A DNA stretch of 64,000 nt, taken from the NCBI GenBank assembly GCA_007570785.1, contig ML661885.1, positions 16,298,223 to 16,362,222 on the forward strand, written 5' to 3'. Shown piece by piece: positions 48,600 through 61,499 of this stretch. Positions within the stretch are counted from its first letter, which is position 1, and each line of letters begins with the position of its first letter. The stretch comes from Antilocapra americana (Eukaryota; Chordata; Mammalia; Artiodactyla; Antilocapridae). The notes beneath the pieces were generated by a model that saw only the letters and a program-made list of their open reading frames with translations, did not search any database and was not told the DNA's origin. A program made the translations under genes and the position numbers.

Positions 48600-49600
48600 T
48601 GATAGGAAGCCCCTTCCGGGGATAATCACAACCTTTACCAGTTGCCATTGCAAATCATGGGTGGCAAACCTCAGACCAATCCCTCCACACTGCGTGTCAG
48701 ATCTCTTCCCAGGAAACTTCTAGAAGCCCAATACTGTCCCCAAGCTCCTCTCAGCCCCAGTTCTTTCCTACTTGTCTTCTCCCTCCTGGAGAAAAAGTAG
48801 TAACCCATGGGAACACCTTCCCTCTCTTAAACCTTCCACTGGTTCTCATTTTCTTCCTTTCACCGCCACCTCATCCCAGAGGCAAAGATGTCCTCTTTCC
48901 TCTCCAAGTTTTGGGTCAATTCCTTCTCTTTTGAATATACTTTAACTTCTTTCCTTCCATCCAACAGGGGTACTTGTACATCTGCCATGTTAAGACAGCC
49001 CTTATTTCCTGGTCCTGCTTTCACCTTAAGTCTCTTGCCCTCAGAACTGCACACCTCCTTGACTGAGTAGGTCATGCTCCAGTCTTTCCTCCCCACCTCT
49101 CCTCCTCAACACCGCTTGATGTGGGTTCTGTCCCCACCAGTCTAGGGCAGCTTGTTCAGCCATTGGTGAGTCACTCAGTCGTGTGACTCTGTGACCCCAC
49201 GGACTGTAGCCCACCAGGCTCCTCTGTCTATAGATCTCCAAGCAAGAATACTGGAGTAGGTTGCCATTCTTTTCTCCAGGGGATCTTCCCAACCCAGGGA
49301 TTGAACTCATATATCCTGCATTGCAGGTGAATTCTTTTCTGTCTGAGCTGTTTAGGGACCTCCCAGTTGACAGCTACAGTGGCACCTCTTCAATTCTTCT
49401 CCTGCTAGGAGTGGCAGCTGTGAATTTGATACTGGTGAACACTTACCTCCCTTGGCTTCTGTAAAACCCACATCTCTTAGCTTATCTCTCCTCTCCCACC
49501 CACTCTCCTACCACTTCAGCTGTCTCATTCCCTGTGTGTTTTTCTTTTGATCTCTTTCTAGTCTCCTTAGGCTATCTTTTGTGTCCAAAACATTAGCTTC
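48600..49600 (+). mobile_element. L2 LINE fragment with RT-region remnant
   Basis: Pyrimidine-rich forward copy. A short open stretch around 49395-49465 reads ILLLLGVAAVNLILVNTYLP and SLGF-like residues, aligning with the L2/CR1 RT motif that normally contains DLSAAFDTV. The catalytic Asp residues are lost. It is interrupted by a Bov-tA at 49167-49350. Confidence 0.5.
49167..49350 (-). mobile_element. Bov-tA SINE inside L2
   Basis: Reverse copy, gtgagtcactcagtcgtgtg to gaattcttttctgtctgagc, lacking the last dozen bases of the usual head. Confidence 0.9.
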
Positions 49601-49924
49601 ATGATGTTCAAATTTTGTGTAATTACTGGATACTTGTTGGCTTATACAACTAGGCAATCCTGCCCTAGAGGCTAAGAGTCTAATTTAGAAATAGTCTAAT
49701 TCTGATGTAAAAACACCAGCTGAGCCTTATTTAAGTCTCAAGGGCAGTTCTTCAGTTTTTCCCATGATTTGTCCCTTGTGGTCTCTGCCTGTTCTTCCTA
49801 GTGGGCAGAGGTCCACTGGATTTAGACAGCATATGTGTCCAATGATGAGGCTCACAGGGGGTTCAGGAAAGTTCTAACAATGAAAAGGTAATGACAGATT
49901 AAAGGGAGACTTAAAATGGATGGT

Positions 49925-50014
49925 GGGCTTCCCTGGTGGCTTAGATGGTAAAGAATCTGCCTGCAATCAGGAGACCTGGGTCAATCCCTGGGTCTGAAAG
50001 ATCCCCTGGAGAAG
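49925..50014 (+). mobile_element. Bov-tA head fragment
   Basis: Only the tRNA-derived first 90 nt, gggcttccctggtggcttag to ctgaaagatcccctggagaa. It runs straight into L1 sequence at 50015, suggesting a chimeric or deleted junction. Confidence 0.88.
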
Positions 50015-51760
50015 CATACTCAAGGTGATTTAAAGCAATGGAAAGTTTTCCCATACTCCTGGATTGGAAGAATTAATACTGTTAAAATGGCCACACTACC
50101 CAAAGCAGTCTACAGATTTAATGTGATCCCTATCAAATTACCCATGATATTTTTCACAGAGCCAGAGCAAATAATCATAAATTTTATATGGAATCACAAA
50201 AGACCCAGAATTGCCAAAGCAATCCTGGCAAGGGGAAAAAAAGCTGGAGGCATAACCCTCCCAGATTTCAGACAATACCATAAAGCTACAGTAGTCGAAG
50301 CAGCATGGAATTGGCACAGAAACAGACATCTGGGTCAGTGGAACAGAAGAGAGAGCCCAGAAATAAACCCAGACACCTAAGGTCAATTAGTCTTTGACAA
50401 AGGAGGCAAGAGTATATAGTGGAGAAAAGACAAGTCTTTTCAGCAAGTGGTGTTGGAAAAACTAGACAGTCACATATAAATCAGTGAAGTTGGAACACTT
50501 CCTCACACCATATGCAAAAATAAACTCTGAATGGCGTAGAGACAAATATAAAAGAAGGACACTATAATACTCTCAGAAGAGAACACCCACAAAACGTTCT
50601 CTGACGTAAGTTGTAACAATGTGTTCTTAGGTCAGTCTCCCATAGCAATAGACATAAAAGCAAAAACAAACAAATGGTACCGAATCAAACTTAAAAGCTT
50701 TTTCACACAAAGGAAACCATAAACAAAATGAAAAGACAACCTATGGCCTGGGAGAAAATATTTGCAAATGATGCAATTGACAAGGGCTTACTTTCCAAAA
50801 TATACAAATAATTCATATAACTCAAAAGAAACCCAAACAGCCCAATCAAAATGGTCAGAAGATCTAAATAGACATTTCTTCAAGGAAGACATACAGATGA
50901 CTATTAGGCGCGTGAAAAGATGCCCACATCACTAATTATTAGATAAATGCAAATCAAAACCACAATGAGGTATCATCTTACACTGGTCAGAATGGCCGTC
51001 ATTAAAAAGTCCACAAACAATAAAAATGCTGGAGAGGGTGTGGAGAAAAGCCCTTGTATACTGTTGGTGGGAATGTAAACTGGTGCAGTCACTATGGAGA
51101 ACAGTATGGAGTTTCTTTAGAAAACTAGAAATAGAGTTACTATATGATCCACAGTCCCACTCCTAGATATATATCTGGACAAAACCCTAATTTGAAAAGA
51201 TACATTTACCTCAATCTTCATAGCAGCACTTTTTACAATAGCCAAGACATGGAAGCAGCCTAAATGTCTATCAACAGATGAATGGATAAAAATGTGTTAC
51301 ATACATACAATGGAATAATACTCAACCATAAAAAAGAATGAAATAATGCCATTTGCAGTAGCATGGATGGACCTAGGGATTATCATACTAAATGAAGTAA
51401 ATCAGACATAAAAAGGCAAATATATCATTTGTATGTGGAATCTAAAACACGGTACTAATGAAGTTATTTACAAAATAGAAACCAGGCTTACAGACATAGA
51501 AAACAAACCTCCCAAATGGGGAGGGGTAAATTAGGAGTCTGGGATTGGCAGGTACAAACTGCTATACATAAAGTAGATAAACAACAGGGTCCTACCCTAA
51601 AGCACAGGGAACTATATTCAATATCGGAAAATAACCTATAATGAAGAAGAATATCAGAAAGAATGTATATACATATAACTGAATCACTCTGCTGTACACC
51701 AGAATCTAACACAGCATTATACATCAACTATACCGCAATTTAAAAACATATTTAAAAAAA
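50015..51760 (+). mobile_element. L1 LINE, ORF2 C-terminal part and 3' UTR
   Basis: The largest LINE piece in the window. 50087-50380 is open and encodes the L1 ORF2 segment with [26 protein letters not shown] and [10 protein letters not shown]. Downstream the same protein continues with stops and shifts (GEGVEKSPCILLVGM, then the DEWIKMCYIHTMEYYS and IKKNEIMPFAVAWMD regions). The 3' UTR ends at about 51750 with caactataccgcaatttaaa. The upstream RT core and ORF1 are absent. Confidence 0.92.
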
Positions 51761-52357
51761 GAAGGGAGGTGAACAATGTTGCTGAAAGCACAACTAAGGA
51801 GTAGTTGCCAAGTGACTGATCGTTGAAGGAGAGAAAAATCAAAATCCATTATTAGACAAGAAAGGGATGTATATTATAATTGGGGAATGAATGGTTCCAA
51901 GAGCTCTGAGATGGGAGTTTGAAACAACGGCCGACAACGGAAGAGGCAGCCTTCTGACTGAGCACCACTGGGGACTGCCACGTCCTTGCCAAGCGCTGCA
52001 GTTCCAGCCCACACCTCGGCACGCACACCTCAGACCTGGTGGATTCTTCAGATACTCACTGCATTCCAAAGAAAGCTTCAGTTCCTCTTCCTTGCCTTAA
52101 ACACACTCTAGAGTGTTTGTCATCGCCTGCATCTCACTTATTACTTTCAATGGCAAGCCCTTTGTAAAGCTTACCCAGAAGGAGGAACACTCCAGGAGGT
52201 GGTGCCCTTGGGGGTGCACAGCTCATATCTTCCTCCCAGCGAACCTGCAGCCCAGAGGGAACTTGGTAGACAGCCTCCAGCTGCTGCCAGTTCAGATCGG
52301 CTGTGGTGCTCACGCCAAGTCCATGCTCTGCCCGGGACATCCCCTTCAATGTAAAGG

Positions 52358-52696
52358 CAGTGCTTCTTTGGTGGCTCAGTGGTGAAGAAGCCACCTGCCA
52401 GGGTGGGAGACACCAGTTCCGTCCCTGATCTGGAAAGATCCCACATGCTGCAGAGCAAATTAAGCCCGTGTGCCACAGCTACTGAACCTGTTCTCTAGAG
52501 CCCGGGACTGTAACTGCCGCTGCTGCTGAGCCCGTGTACTTAGAAGTCAAGCTCTGCAACAGGAGAAGCCACCACCATGAAAAGCTGTCTACTGCAGCTA
52601 GAGAGTAGTCCCCATTCTCTGCAACTGGAGGAGAGCTTGCACAGCAACAATGACCCAGCACAGCGACAAATAAATAAACATATTAAAAAAGTAAAA
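52358..52696 (+). mobile_element. CHR-2-type SINE, long form
   Basis: Forward copy, cagtgcttctttggtggctc, with gcacagcaacaatgacccag and caaataaataaacatatt at the end. At about 340 nt it has an enlarged middle like the element at 21520. Confidence 0.83.
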
Positions 52697-53105
52697 GGCA
52701 AATGACTAGATCTCATAGACTCTGATATATAACTCCCACCTGACCCCAGCCCACCCCACAAAAAAAGACAAAGAGGGAAAAAATAAAGCAGAGCACCTGA
52801 TAGGCCTCTTGGATTCTGGGAGCAATACCACACTTAGAAATAGCTCCAGTCTACATGCTGAATGACATGGAACGAAGGCTGCCAGCTTCAAGAGGGCTCA
52901 GAGCAGGAAAGTGTTTTGCAGGAAGCTGGGGCTCTGGTACTGGAAGCCCTGCCTCTTGGGCCATATGATCAGGCAGATGCTTTGGTGTTAGTGTTTGGTG
53001 TAGGTGGTAAGAACAGATGCAATGTGCAGATTGTGGCAAGGCCCAGTGGAGGGATAACAATGCAGGTCTATGGAGCTCTGATGCAAGGCCATAGCATCTG
53101 CAGAA

Positions 53106-53144
53106 GAGAATTATAGAATTTTTGAGAATTATAGAATTTTTGAG
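53106..53144. repeat. 18-nt tandem repeat, two copies
   Basis: gagaattatagaattttt twice without mismatch, plus gag. It is recent by its perfection. Confidence 0.95.
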
Positions 53145-53159
53145 GGATGCTTGACTGTG

Positions 53160-53960
53160 GGATACCAAGTAACTATTGCTTTAGAATTTCCCACTGTGAG
53201 CTGGGTCCTGTTGAACCTGCCAAGACAAAGTTGGATGAAACCATGGCACATGTAAAGGGTGATGGTGACCTACACAAATATACCCAAACAATATGAAGAT
53301 GGACAAATCCAGTTGCCATCTGTTGTAAGATGAACACGGTATATCCAGGATCAAGATGAGCAGAACCAAAGGACACAAGAAAGCTGCAAGAACAGGTTTC
53401 CCAGAGCCCTGTGTGCCCTAGGATTGCACTAACATCCCTTACCCACCATCACCTATGGGGAGACTGGCATTCCATTCAACCAGTTGGAGGAGGAAGAGAA
53501 GCCACACCTGGTTTATTGATGGACAGGCTATTATATGGATGAAGCTGAAAATGAATGAAGGCTGCATTTTAGCTCCACTCTGGAGGAGTCTTGAAAGTAT
53601 TCAGAGAGGGAAAATCTTTGCAAGAGACAGAGCCGTGAGTGCTGAGCCTGGTCATCTATTTTATGTGAAAGGAAAAGTGGCCTGAGGTAGGGAACATATG
53701 TCGATTTCTGAGCAATGGCCAACAATCTGGCCATCTGGTCAGAGGTCTAGAAGGGAAAGGACTGGAAGATGGTAGAGCAGACATGGAGGTCCAGGTTAGG
53801 GACATGTGAGTGAACATGTGGGAATGGGCACTGAGGGTGAAGAGTTTTGTGCTACATGTCAGTGGCCTTCATGAAAGGGACACTGAAAACCCAGGACTCT
53901 ACTTAGACTGTCTCCAGCCATAGCTGAGCATAGTGGGACTGCTTGAGCTGGACCATTCGT
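53160..53960 (+). pseudogene. Endogenous retrovirus (class I-like) pol relic, RNase H region
   Basis: Spread over more than one frame, pieces resemble the connection and RNase H part of a gammaretrovirus-like pol. These are an acidic Glu-run segment near 53480-53510, an RNase H opening motif with aromatic-Ile-Asp-Gly near 53510-53530, and a later Asp/Trp-containing block near 53695-53740. Stop codons and frameshifts separate them, so nothing can be expressed. No env, gag or paired LTRs are seen nearby. Boundaries are approximate. Confidence 0.5.
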
Positions 53961-54334
53961 CCTCAACACAGGCCTCCTCTTCCAGGCTGAAATTTTCTGT
54001 GCTCCCCACTGACCTGGCTGAAATGTCCCCCACTGACACTGACCTGGCCAAGCTACACTGCAGTCTGAGTTCCCCCTACTGAATCCTGCTTTCTTCCTTC
54101 TTTCCTTTCATAGGTTTCAGACCCGTGTTGCGACCCAAAGACTCTGCCCACCTACTCTTGATTCATTTGGTCTTATCCCTCACATGTGTTCACCCCAGTA
54201 TATCTCTTGTTTGTCTAATTCCATCCTTACATCTGCTTGTTTGATGCTCTAAACTGATACACCCAGTGATCTTTCAAAAATAAGCACATACATGTTTACG
54301 TTTACAGGTGGGCCGTGGTCAAAGAGAGATGAAA

Positions 54335-54900
54335 GTCTGCTGTGTTATTTGGAAAGGCACATGCACCCCTATGTTCATAGCAGTGCTATTCACAAGAGCC
54401 AAAATATTAAACTACCTAAATGTCCATCAACAGACGCATTTATAAAGAAGATGTGGTACATATACACAATGGAATACTACTCAGTCATAAAAAGAATGAA
54501 ATAATGTCATTTGCACCAACGTAAATACAACTAGAGATTATCATACTAAGTGAAGTAAGTTAGAGAAAGCCTGATAACATATGATATCATGTATATGTGG
54601 AATCTAAATACGTCTACCAAACAGAAACAAACTCATAAAGATCAGACTTGTGGCGTCAAGGTAAAGATGGTGTAGGGGAGAGAACGAGCTGGGAATTTGG
54701 GATTGGTAGGAGCAAACTCTTTTAACAACAAAGCCCTAATTTTAGCACAGGGAAATACATTCAATATCCTGAGATAAACTATAATGGAAAAGAATATGCA
54801 AAAATAATGTTTAGATTTGTATAACTGACTCATTTTGTAGTTTAGCAGAGATTGGCACAACATTGTAAATCAACTATACTTCAATAAAAAAAATAAAAAA
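54335..54900 (+). mobile_element. L1 3' end
   Basis: Ends ORF2 with the protein order TDAFIKKMWYIYTMEYYSVI, then the 3' UTR to caactatacttcaataaaaa and an A-rich tail. Confidence 0.88.
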
Positions 54901-54959
54901 GAAAGTCTACTTTAGAACTTAACAAAACTGAATTGAAAATCAGATTTTTATGGTTCTTA

Positions 54960-55180
54960 AAAAGGACTGAAGAAGTTCTTTGTGTATTGATATGGAAAAA
55001 TCCCCAAGATCTATTAAGTGGGTAAAAGCAATATACAGAATAATGTATGTAACCTGTGAATTTTTCTGCATTTGTATCTATGTAAAAACCTGTAGGGGAG
55101 GGTGGGTGGGGAGAGAACCCTGAAAAGATACAAATTAAACTAAAGGGGATTGGAATGGCCATGCTCATTAAAGAACATTT
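54960..55180 (+). mobile_element. Old L1M-like 3' fragment
   Basis: The segment gatatggaaaaatccccaag, then aagcaatatacagaataatg and gtaaaaacctgtaggggagg, follows the layout of L1M 3' UTRs, similar in type to 7090-7318. Confidence 0.45.
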
Positions 55181-55381
55181 TCATTTGTTTTTATCTTGCA
55201 CCTTGAAATTGTGCTACCTATTAATAACTAAATTGAAATGTCAGTCTTCAACATTTTTGCATGTTACTATTTTAAAAATCAATCCTTTATGTTATTGAAC
55301 ATAGCTTCCCATTGGCATATAAAATAGTAACCTATTTACAGTGGTGAGTGAACCTGATAAACCTAGAAAGAAGAAAGATAG

Positions 55382-55574
55382 CGCTAAATCATGTCTGACT
55401 CTTGGGATCCCATGAACTGAAGCCTGCCAGGCTCCTCTACCCATGGGATTCTCCAGGCAAGAATACTGGAGTGGGTTGCCATTTCCTTCGCTAGGGGAAC
55501 TTCCTGACCCAGGAATTGAACCCAGGTCTCCTGCATTGCAGGCAGATGCTTTATCAACTGAGCTACACAGGGAC
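55382..55574 (-). mobile_element. Bov-tA SINE
   Basis: Reverse copy, cgctaaatcatgtctgactc to caactgagctacacagggac, lacking a few bases of the 3' part. Confidence 0.92.
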
Positions 55575-55757
55575 CTGACAAGTCTAAGGACCCTCTAAAA
55601 CTCAGTCTCCCAGATGGTAAAAGACTGCATGATCCAGATGGCTGGAGTAATTTCTGACTCACCAACTGATAGAATAATTTATAGCTTCTCTGTATGAGTG
55701 TGACAGAGTGGACATTTAGAAACTTCCAACTGTATACTGTATTTCAACTGTATACTG

Positions 55758-56424
55758 AAAACTAAGATCATGGCATCCAGTCCCATCACTTCATGGCAAA
55801 TAGATGGGGAAACAGTGGAAACAGTAAGAGATTTTATTTTTGGGGGGCTCCAAAATCATTGCAAATGGTGACTGCAGCCATGAAATTAAAATATGCTTAT
55901 TCCTTGGAAGGAAAGTTATGACCAACCTAGACAGCATATTAAAAGCAGAGAGATTACTTTGCCAATAAAGATCCGTCTAGTCAAAGCTATGGTTTTTCCA
56001 GTAGTCATGTATGGATATGAGAGTTGGATTATAAAGAAAGCTGAGCACCAAAGAATCAATGCTTTTGAACTATGGTGTTGAAGAAGACTCTTGAGAGTCT
56101 CTTGGACAGCAAGGAGATCCAACCAGTCCATCCTAAAGGAGATCAGTCCTGAATATTCATTGGAAGGACTGATGGTGAAGCTGAAGCTTCAATATTTTGG
56201 CCACCTGATGTGAAGAACTGACTCATTTGAAAAGACCCTGATGCTGGGAAAGATTGAAGGCAGGAGAAGTAGATGACAGAGGATGAGATGGTTGGATGGC
56301 ATCACTGACACGATGGACATGAGTTTGAATAAGCTCCAGGAGTTGGTGATGGACAGGGAAGCCTGGCATGCTGGAGTCCATGGGGTCACAAAGAGTTGGA
56401 CACGACTGAGTGACTGAACTGAAC
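55758..56424 (+). mobile_element. BovB (RTE LINE) 3' fragment
   Basis: Starts within ORF2 (aaaactaagatcatggcatc) and ends gactgaactgaac. The C-terminal motif MYGYESWIIKKAEHQRINAF is readable, then a stop interrupts at ELWC. It is truncated upstream of the RT domain. Confidence 0.94.
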
Positions 56425-57235
56425 AGTATGCCGTTGTATCAGTCCCAGCATGGTTGCTGAACTGAAAGTGTTGCTACTTCTGTAAAGAAGTATGCCCCAC
56501 CATTTCCTTCCTGAATGTTACAGCCGATGCTAAATTATGCCTCGTTTCCACCTCCGATCCATACTAAATATTCCTTTAGTACAGATACTTCATTAAAGTG
56601 CAGGTAAGAGTCCCTTGGTGAGAATTTTCAATGCTTGTCCAGGCTCCACTCTCCTCTGGCAAAATCTCTGGAAGAGGCTCAGTCACATACATTCTGAGAG
56701 CTTCCCCTGCATCCTAATGTATTTCTGATGAAGAATCATGTCTGTAGGACATTTTTCCAAACTCCCCTGATGTCAGTCATCAGGGGGCACTTGTTAAATA
56801 AACACATGTCCAGCTCTCTCCCTTCGTGAATTCTGCTTCAGTGGGTTTGAGCTGGAATCTATGATTTTAGTAAATACTCTGAGTCTTCAGGGAAACATTA
56901 CTGTAGGGTCATGTAAGCTCATGGAGGCTACCTTAGATATCAAAAACTGATAAAACAAATTCAAAGTTTCCTGATACTAGTGATCCTAATACTAGTTTCT
57001 CATATGAATTCTTCCTCAAAGTGCTTTGATAATTGGAAACAATATCCTCCACATTGTTTAAAAGGCAAAATTTAAAAGTTATGTAAGTGAACGCTTGCTA
57101 AGGGTAAATGTACAATAGACAGTGAATAATTATCAATAAGAACAGTTATTAATAAGGTGACCTTGAAACCCAGAACTTAACAAAAATCTGATAATTCTAA
57201 ACTAAATCAGTTGGTGGACTTGTGAAGTCTCCATT

Positions 57236-57862
57236 CCTTTCCCAGTGACTTTAGAGTATAACCCCTTATTGGTCATATCATTTTATTCTATTCAGTAGGT
57301 TGTCTTTTTGTTTTAGCAATGCTTTTCTTTGCTGTGCAGAAGCTTTTAAGTTTTATTAGGCCCCATTTGTTTATTTTTTATTTACTTTAGGAGACAGGTC
57401 CGAAGAATTACTGCTGCAATTTCTGTCAAAGAATGTTCTACCTGTGTTTTCCTCAAGGAATTTTATAGTGTTTACTCTTACATTTAAGTCTTTAATCCTT
57501 TTTGAGTTTATTTTTGTATGTGGTATTAATGTTCTCATTTCATTCTTTTACATATATCTGTTCCAGTTTTCCCAACATCATTTGCTTAAGAGATTTTCTT
57601 TTCTTCATTGTATATTTCTGCCTCTTTTGCCATAGAATAATGGACCATAGGTGTGTGGGTTTATTTCTGGGCTGTGTGTTCTGTTGCACTGATTCATGTG
57701 TCTGGTTTTGTGCCAGTTCCATGCTGTTTTGATTACTGTGTCTTCGTAGTATGGTTGAAGTCAGGGAACATGATGCCTCCAGCTCTGTTCTTTTTTCTCA
57801 AGATTACTTTGGCAATTTGACATCTTTTGTGGTTCCATGTACATTTTAGGATTATTTACAAT
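57236..57862 (-). mobile_element. L1 ORF2 fragment
   Basis: Reverse complement of L1 ORF2: cagaagcttttaagttttat, gagtttatttttgtatgtgg and agtatggttgaagtcaggga are the usual antisense L1 landmarks. No open frame survives on the minus strand. Confidence 0.85.
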
Positions 57863-58240
57863 AAAGTGACATGCTAGCTAAGTTCTGAAGGATGAGGAGG
57901 AGATGGCCTGGGAAGTAAGTAGGAGATCAGCTGGAGAAGAGGAAACAACTCTGAGGTAGAAAGAGCTTGGCACCCTGAAGTAACTGAAAACAGGACAGTA
58001 TGTTTGGACTCGCTGAGCAAGGGAGAGGGTCTTGGTAAGAGATGATGGTGGGGAGGGGGGCAGCCACCGGGGCCTTGTTGTGATCTAAGGGGTTAGTAAG
58101 GAAGGGTGACTGGCTAGCCATTTCCCCCATAGCTCGGGGTAGGGCAGAGAAAGGAGACGAGGAGGAGGGGTAGTGTTGGAAAGAAAATATGGACAAGTCA
58201 TTAAAACCAGCCCCTCCTTACTGATTCCCTGAAGCAAGAT

Positions 58241-58275
58241 GTGACCCCACCCCCCTCCCCTACCCCCACCCCACT
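58241..58275 (-). repeat. C-rich tract (G-quadruplex-prone on the minus strand)
   Basis: Runs of three to six C (cccacccccctcccctaccc and more) with short spacers. On the minus strand this gives at least four GGG runs. Confidence 0.8.
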
Positions 58276-59917
58276 ACAGAACAGTGTTTTTCAAACTTGA
58301 AAAAGGCATCAACAGTTTTTGAAGAAAAGCAAAAATTTATCCAGACCTCTTGCCCATGGTGGTTTCAATAATTTTATACATATTTATATATTCATTATAT
58401 ACATGTACTTAAATATATAAACCATCAGATAAGGTATACCTCTGTCTACTTAGAATTTATTTACAACATAAAACCAACATAAATTAAGAACAAGTAATTT
58501 TGAAATTAGCAACCTGAATTTAATGTGACAGGTGATGTTTTGATGAAATAAGATTACTGCTTGCATTTAGAAAAAATTTTATAGCATTGCCCAAGGAGTC
58601 ACAGTTTCTCCTGATGTAGTAAAGGCATCCTGCCAGATGCTGTTGAGGAGTGTCTATAGGATTTCTTAGGAAGTCTTTCTTTGTACAGAGTGCTCGCACA
58701 CCATTTGGCTACTACTTGATGGATATGCATCATTTACATATTAGGTCTGCCTCTCTACTCACTAGTCAGAAACAATTAAAGTAGAAAGACTCAATGGCCA
58801 TGTCTGCCTGAGCATAAACACAAGCTTAACCACCAAAACTAAGTGATAGTCCAAAGAGATGAAAAAAATCTAGAGAAAACAGACCCCTTAGAATACATTA
58901 CATGGGTGAACTCCCACAGGTGTATGGACTTTTGTTTGGAAAACAGTTTCAAATATGAGAGCCAGTTATCCCCAGAGACTTCCTGGGGTGGGGGGGCAGG
59001 AAGGACACTATTCGTCCTCACATAGAGCCATGGAGACAGAATAAATTGTTCCTTCCAACATTCTAAAAAGGGATCAGTGGAATCCAAGGTTTGGTAGGGT
59101 CAAGAGGGATCATTAAGATTTGAGTGTAAGGAGAGACCAACCTGGGTGTGGTCACAAGTCCCTGTGGTTCCCGCTATGGTACTCAGGACAGACAAGATTA
59201 GAAAGAGGCGTCTGAGATGTCTCTGCCTCCCTGGCCAGTTGGCTGAAAAAGGCTTACAGCATTAGCCTCCCAAGTCAGGTGCACAAGCCTATCCAATGGG
59301 GTGTGGGGAGAAATTATTAAGAGCCCTGGCAGACCTGAGCCCCAATCTCTGAGCCTCTCTTCACCAAAATCTTTGTAAAATAAATCAGGTTTTTCTGTTG
59401 GACCTTAGAGAAAGCAATCCAGGCTCTGGGAAATGTTTAGGAAGGCAGACTTGGCTGAGATGCATCATTCTGGTTCTCATGGTCCATTGCTGGGTTTCTG
59501 GATCTAGTGTTCAAACATTAATTACACCAAGTGGAAGAAAGGTTTCCGTGCCAAGCTGGTTCTTAGAACTTGAAACAACAGCTTCCACTTTGGCAACGCT
59601 GTTGTAGCGCTAGAGCCCTTTGTGTGGAAGACAGAGAAGGGTGCAGCGTGTCGAAGCAAACACTGATGTGTTACTATCGCACTGGAATCTGGTGATAGTT
59701 AAGACTTTGGGTTTTTTTGTTTGTTTTTATAGAAGTGTGTAAAAACATTCAAAGTTGAAAAATTGCATTTGAAGTTATGATCGTATTTCATCGTATTTCA
59801 TGTATTCATATTACCAAAATGATTGTGCTGAAAGTGGTTTCTTTCTGTGTTATAAAGTTTTAATTTTACATAAGTCAGTTACTCAAAGTAATTTTTAACC
59901 CTTAAAAAAAAAGGGTG

Positions 59918-60124
59918 GCATGCTCAGTTGCTTTAGTTGTGCCTGACTCTTTGCAACGCTATAGACTGTAGCCTGCCTGTCTTCTCCGTCCATGGGATTC
60001 TCCAGGCAAGAACACTGGAGTGGCTGCCATGCCCTCCTCCAGGGGATCTTCCCAACCCAGGGATCCAACCAGCTTCTCCTGCATTGCAGGCAGATTCTTA
60101 ACCCACTGAGCCACCTGGGCAGCC
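59918..60124 (-). mobile_element. Bov-tA SINE
   Basis: Reverse copy, catgctcagttgctttagtt to gagccacctgggcagccc, following an A8 run. Confidence 0.93.
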
Positions 60125-60729
60125 CCTCAAAAGGTAGAAATGTATACTATTATTAACAATGCCATGGAAGTATTTCCTTTCTCTTGAGGAAAAGTAAATT
60201 TCTTATCAGAATATCTGGTTGGCCCTGTAATTTAAATTAGATAAAATTTTGGAGAAACAGACACACAAAAAAAGAAAAAAGAGTATCTCCCAAAGAAATC
60301 TGAGTAAGGGCTCTGTAAAGCTGAGAGCCCTCAACAGTTTGTATAATTTACCAAATGCAAAGAGCAGCCAGTAAAAGAAATGGGCATTTTCTGATAAGGC
60401 AGAAAATCATGTAGTGTATCATTGTAAGTTGATTAGGGTAACATATATGAAATGTCAACCAAAGTTTTACTGTTCCAAGGTGTTAAAGTCTTTCACGCAT
60501 CAATAATATCCATTGCTTCAGAGAGAGGGGTGGGCATGGTACAAAAAGCTAAACTTGAAACTCAGCTTGAAAACAAATTTTAAGATGCCAAGCCTAATAT
60601 GTATACTATTGAGGCTTTGCTGAGAAAAAGAAGCCATTTGTGGGGTTCTCCAAAGTTATCCACTGGAGACTTGAACACAAGGTGTTTACTGTGAAACATG
60701 GATTAGAGAGGATGTAGGTTATGATGTCA

Positions 60730-60930
60730 CCCTCCCTGGTGGCTCAGACGATAAAGAATCTGCAGTTTAGGAGACCCACGTTCAGTCCCTGAGTTGGGAA
60801 GATCTCTTGCAGAAGGAAATGGCAACCCACTCCAGTATTCTTGCCTGGAGAATTCCATGGACAGAGGAGCTTGGCAGGCTACAGTTCATGGGGTCTCAAA
60901 GAGTTGGACATGGCTAACACTTTCACTTTC
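60730..60930 (+). mobile_element. Bov-tA SINE
   Basis: Forward copy, ccctccctggtggctcagac to gctaacactttcactttc. Confidence 0.93.
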
Positions 60931-61244
60931 AGGCCATGATATCAGAGCAGTTTGGAGAGGTCTGGGAGAGGATGAATGGGAATGAAAATTCCAAGACATA
61001 TTCCCAGGTATACAGAGACTCTGAGGCAGAAGGCTTGCATATTCTACTTCTCTCCTGGATATCTGGGGAGAAGGGAGGCAGCACCTCATCAGAGAGTTGG
61101 AAGAAATGCTGGACAGGCATGTTAGGACAGAGGGGATGGGGTGGGTATTTGGGCAGGCGGCCTGAGATGGATCAGGTACTTGTTCCCCAGCAGCTGTGAA
61201 TCCTGGAAGCTGAAGCCTCACATCTGAGTTCTTCTCTAAGCACT

Positions 61245-61452
61245 GTTGTTGTTTAGTTGCTAAACCATGTCTGCTCTTTTGTGACCCCATGAACTATAGC
61301 CCACCAGGCTCCTCTGTCCCTGGATTTCCAAGGCAAGAATACTGAAGTGGATTGCCGTTTCCTTCTCCAGGGGATCTTCCCGACCTAGGGTTCAAACCCA
61401 GATCTCCTGCATTGGCAGGCATATTCACTACCACTGAGCCACCAGGAAGCCC
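61245..61452 (-). mobile_element. Bov-tA SINE
   Basis: Reverse copy starting in a gttgttgtttagttgctaa tail variant and ending gagccaccaggaagcc. Confidence 0.92.
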
Positions 61453-61499
61453 TCTCCATGTACTGCCCTTAGCCAAAGAAGGCCCCTTAGCCCAAGGGC

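Noticed and set aside
56764..56786. Small 8-bp stem-loop (cccctgat...atcagggg)
   Set aside because: Too short to stand out from chance in 64 kb.
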